A stretch of 64,000 nt of DNA from Mesobacillus subterraneus (GTDB lineage Bacteria > Bacillota > Bacilli > Bacillales > Cytobacillaceae), in contig NZ_RSFW01000020.1 in the NCBI RefSeq assembly GCF_003937825.1, positions 62,001 to 126,000 of the forward strand, in the 5' to 3' direction. Position numbers and translations under genes: made by a program. The first letter of the stretch is position 1; each line of letters starts with the position of its first letter. The notes under the pieces were generated by a model. That model saw only the letters and a list, made by a program, of their open reading frames with translations. It did no database searches and was not told where the DNA came from. Shown piece by piece: positions 61,468 to 64,000 of the stretch.

Positions 61468-62973
61468 ATGTTCTTCAAGAAAAAGAAAGCCGACATCCTG
61501 AACAGCATGAATAAAAAAAATCTCGACGACATGGAATTAATCCCTGTTAAGAAAGAAGATTTCATCCAAAGAATGAAGGACCTCCTTCATCACAGTGCCG
61601 ACTTACATATTAAAGAACTGCAAAATGGCCTTACACTGGTGTATGTCGATACGATTACAGACAATAAAATGATCAATGAGGATGTGCTTGCACGCCTTGA
61701 AGATGCACAGCCGACACCTGATGACGCCCTTAAAAGAATCAACGTAGGCAGCTCTGGCAAACTGAAATATGTAGAAGAGATTATTGACAAAATTTTAAAA
61801 GGCTCCGTCATCATTCATTCAGACGGATATCCGATTATTGTCGAGGCAGCTGTCGGTACCCAGGAAAACCGCTCACTCACCAGGCCGGAAAATGAATCCC
61901 AGGTGCTTGGGCCACAGCTCGCATTCAACGAAAGTCTTGCGACAAATATCTCTTTAATCAGAAGATATCTAACAAACCCTAACCTTTGCAATGAAAGTTT
62001 CACATTAGGAAAACAGACAAACTCAGGAATTTCCCTTCTTTATTTAAAAGATATAGCAGATGAAGAAATGGTTGAAAGAATGCGGAAACGGATCCAGAAA
62101 ATTGATGTAGACAGCATTCTCGACAGCTCCACGCTCGTCCAATTGGTAGAGGATAATTCCTTGGCGATTTTTCCACAACTGCTAATGACGGAGCGGCCGG
62201 ACCGGGCATGTGCATGGCTGCTGAACGGGAAGGTGGCCGTCCTTGTTGATGGCAGCGTTCAAGTGATCGGAGCTCCGCTTAGTTTTTTCGAATTTTTCCA
62301 AAGCATGGAGGACGAAAGTGTCAGATGGCAGATTGCTACCTTCCTACGGTTGCTGAGGATTTTCTCGATGATTGTGTCCATCTTTTTCACAGCCATTTAT
62401 GTCGCGGCTCTCACCTTCCATTATGAAATCATCCCGCAGACACTGCTGATTCCCCTGGGAGAATCAAGATCACTGGTACCATTCCCTCCCATTTTTGAAG
62501 CATTGCTGCTGGAAATCATGATTGAACTTCTGAGGGAAGCAGGCGCACGCTTGCCAACCAAGGTGGGCCAGACGATGGGTATCGTAGGCGGTATTGTCGT
62601 CGGGACTGCTGCGGTTGATGCCGGGTTTACGAGCAATATCCTGATCATCATCATCGCGGTCAGCGCGCTGGCCTCGTTCACGACACCTAATTATATGATG
62701 GGCAATGTCATCCGGATCCTGCGTTTTCCGCTGATCCTTTTAGCAGGTTTCTGGGGATTTTACGGACTGATGATTGGCTTCTGTTTCCTTCTGATCCACC
62801 TGATCAAGCAAGAAAGCCTGGGAACCCCTTTCCTGGCTCCATTTTATCCGCCGCGTTTTTCCGATTGGCCTGACAGCATCATCCGGTTTCCGTTAGCATG
62901 GACCAATAAAAGACCGCATTTAACCAGGCCCAGGGACAGAATTAAATTTCAGACTCGCAAATCTAAAGAATAA
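61468..62973 (+). CDS. Spore germinant receptor subunit A (GerA family)
   Basis: A 501-residue protein. A soluble N-terminal part (~1-290, with TRPENESQVLGPQLAFNESLATNISLIRR) is followed by about five membrane segments and a basic tail. The family region ERPDRACAWLLNGKVAVLVDGS lies near residue 265. With the B subunit it forms the inner-membrane receptor that senses germinants and triggers spore germination. ATG 61468 is 7 bases after CGGAGGGA. Which of the GerA/GerB/GerK-type receptors it belongs to, and its germinant, cannot be told; a C subunit would lie beyond the window. Confidence 0.93.
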   Translation: MFFKKKKADILNSMNKKNLDDMELIPVKKEDFIQRMKDLLHHSADLHIKELQNGLTLVYVDTITDNKMINEDVLARLEDAQPTPDDALKRINVGSSGKLKYVEEIIDKILKGSVIIHSDGYPIIVEAAVGTQENRSLTRPENESQVLGPQLAFNESLATNISLIRRYLTNPNLCNESFTLGKQTNSGISLLYLKDIADEEMVERMRKRIQKIDVDSILDSSTLVQLVEDNSLAIFPQLLMTERPDRACAWLLNGKVAVLVDGSVQVIGAPLSFFEFFQSMEDESVRWQIATFLRLLRIFSMIVSIFFTAIYVAALTFHYEIIPQTLLIPLGESRSLVPFPPIFEALLLEIMIELLREAGARLPTKVGQTMGIVGGIVVGTAAVDAGFTSNILIIIIAVSALASFTTPNYMMGNVIRILRFPLILLAGFWGFYGLMIGFCFLLIHLIKQESLGTPFLAPFYPPRFSDWPDSIIRFPLAWTNKRPHLTRPRDRIKFQTRKSKE

Positions 62974-62989
62974 AAATGTGGTGTTATGA

Positions 62990-64000
62990 ATGAAAGTTCT
63001 CATCGAGCCAAAACCCCAGCATATGGTCAATACGTTCCTGCTCGTCTTCGTGGTGCATTCCATGCAGCTCGGTGTAGGAATCCAAGGATTTCAGCGGATC
63101 ATTTTCCTTGAAGCAAAGCATGATGCCTGGATTTCCGTTCTAATCAGCGGCGTTGCAACCGCCGTTGTGGGGTTTGTGATGGTGAAAACTCTGTTCGCCT
63201 ATGAAAGCTCAGACATATATGGAATTCAGTATGATTTACTTGGAAAATGGCTCGGGAACGCGCTGAACGTCATCTTTGTCCTCTATTGCCTCGGCGCCTT
63301 CCATGTGATTGTCCGAAATTACATCGAGGTCATCCAGGCATGGATTTTTCCGGAAGTCCCAAACTGGCTGCTCGCCCTGACGCTCGTCTATCTCGTTTAT
63401 TACGCTTTAAACGGCGGACTGCGGACAGTAGTCGGGGTCAGTTTTTTCAGTGTCGTCTTATCCCTATGGCTGACCCTTTTGCTCGCCTACCCCTTCCAGT
63501 TCGCCAAATGGGATTATCTCTTTCCGATGTTCGAAGCAAATATCCCTGAATTGCTTAAGGGTGCCAAACAAATGACCTTCACTGTCATTGGCTTTGAAAT
63601 TATTTATACAATATTCCCTTATTTGAGAGAAAAAGACCGTGTACACCGGCATATGCAATTCGGATTGTTATTCACGACCATCCTTTACCTTGCGCTTATG
63701 GTCGTGTCCCTTGCCTATTTCAGCGGCGGCCAGCTGGAACGGACCATCTGGGGAACCCTGTCACTCTTCAAGATTGTCCGCTTCCCTTTTATCGAAAGAT
63801 TCGAGTATGTCGCGATCACCTTTTGGGTGATTTTGATTCTGCCGAACCTGATGCTCTATATGTGGTCCGCTTCTCGCGGAATTGCAAGGATTTTAAATAA
63901 AAAAGAGAAAAAAGTAAGCTGGCTTCTTTTAGGTTTCATCTACCTTACTTTGATCTTTCCATTAAACAGGCTCGAAATCAACATGATGAATGATTACTTT
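62990..64000 (+). CDS. Spore germinant receptor subunit B (GerB family), cut by window edge
   Basis: The frame is open from ATG 62990 to the last base: 337 codons. It begins KVLIEPKPQHMVNTFLLVFVVHSMQLG and has at least nine hydrophobic segments of the amino-acid/polyamine permease fold. Family marks include FHVIVRNYIEVIQAWIFPEVP and FTVIGFEIIYTIFPYL. The B subunit is thought to bind the germinant in the membrane. It starts 16 bases after the A subunit with a weak ribosome site, so coupling to the A gene is likely. About 25-30 C-terminal residues are missing. Confidence 0.9.
   Translation, partial: MKVLIEPKPQHMVNTFLLVFVVHSMQLGVGIQGFQRIIFLEAKHDAWISVLISGVATAVVGFVMVKTLFAYESSDIYGIQYDLLGKWLGNALNVIFVLYCLGAFHVIVRNYIEVIQAWIFPEVPNWLLALTLVYLVYYALNGGLRTVVGVSFFSVVLSLWLTLLLAYPFQFAKWDYLFPMFEANIPELLKGAKQMTFTVIGFEIIYTIFPYLREKDRVHRHMQFGLLFTTILYLALMVVSLAYFSGGQLERTIWGTLSLFKIVRFPFIERFEYVAITFWVILILPNLMLYMWSASRGIARILNKKEKKVSWLLLGFIYLTLIFPLNRLEINMMNDYF

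Overview
The window looks like chromosome of a spore-forming Bacillaceae bacterium of the Bacillus/Mesobacillus type. Gene order follows the Bacillus subtilis backbone: trxB-yvcD, hisZGDBHAFI, yvoF-ppaX-yvoD-lgt-hprK, nagA-nagB-nagR, yvlABCD, csbA-uvrB-uvrA. Start sites carry strong AGGAGG-type ribosome binding sites, TTG/GTG starts are frequent, and a gerA-type germinant receptor operon lies at the right end. No rRNA, tRNA, prophage, insertion sequence or CRISPR array was seen.

Layout. 0-10.4 kb: partial trxB, a TPR protein, a NERD-domain protein and the complete leftward histidine operon. 10.5-16.7 kb: HAD and metallo-beta-lactamase-fold hydrolases, then yvoF-ppaX-yvoD-lgt-hprK. 17-23.3 kb: a cell-wall amino-sugar recovery block (murP-mupG-murQ, then nagA-nagB-nagR). 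Operator-like sites of one sequence type lie over or near the -35 boxes of both murP and nagA, and a CcpA-type cre lies at the murP start point. 23.4-27.7 kb: a CwlC-like amidase, the yvl envelope-stress operon behind a sigma-W promoter, and a polysaccharide deacetylase behind another ECF-type promoter. 27.8-33.4 kb: uvrA, uvrB (with a LexA-type box) and csbA. 33.5-43.3 kb: an EAL/HDOD protein, a multi-HTH protein, a GNAT acetyltransferase, a HAD remnant, two tandem subtilases and a DegS/LiaS-type two-component system. 43.5-46.4 kb: two orphan Opp-like permeases and two small membrane proteins.

46.4-51.1 kb is the most unusual gene neighbourhood. A siroheme/4Fe-4S half-domain protein and a beta-propeller lipoprotein sit behind a textbook class II FNR promoter (box centred at -41.5). 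Next to them are a receiver with Glu at the phosphorylation position, a NapH/NosR-like membrane 4Fe-4S protein and a His-rich membrane-anchored protein. This may be an anaerobic electron-transfer or metal-handling set. 51.2-54.2 kb: a PadR regulator with a frameshift in an A7 run, a FetAB/YbbLM-type ABC pair and chrA. 54.7-59.6 kb: iadA and a YfcC transporter behind a sigma-54 promoter, with a divergent sigma-54 activator. 59.6-61.4 kb: a T-box (specifier probably UUC, Phe) controlling a sodium:amino-acid symporter. 61.5 kb to the end: gerA-type A and B subunits.

Beyond the genes, six intergenic blocks hold short cores repeated with a strict period near 21 bp (two helical turns). There are four core sequences, and two of them occur at two distant loci. 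There is also a near-perfect ~50-bp palindrome at two loci and a 20-bp palindrome at two loci. The phased arrays match no standard feature class I know and are the best candidate for something undescribed here.
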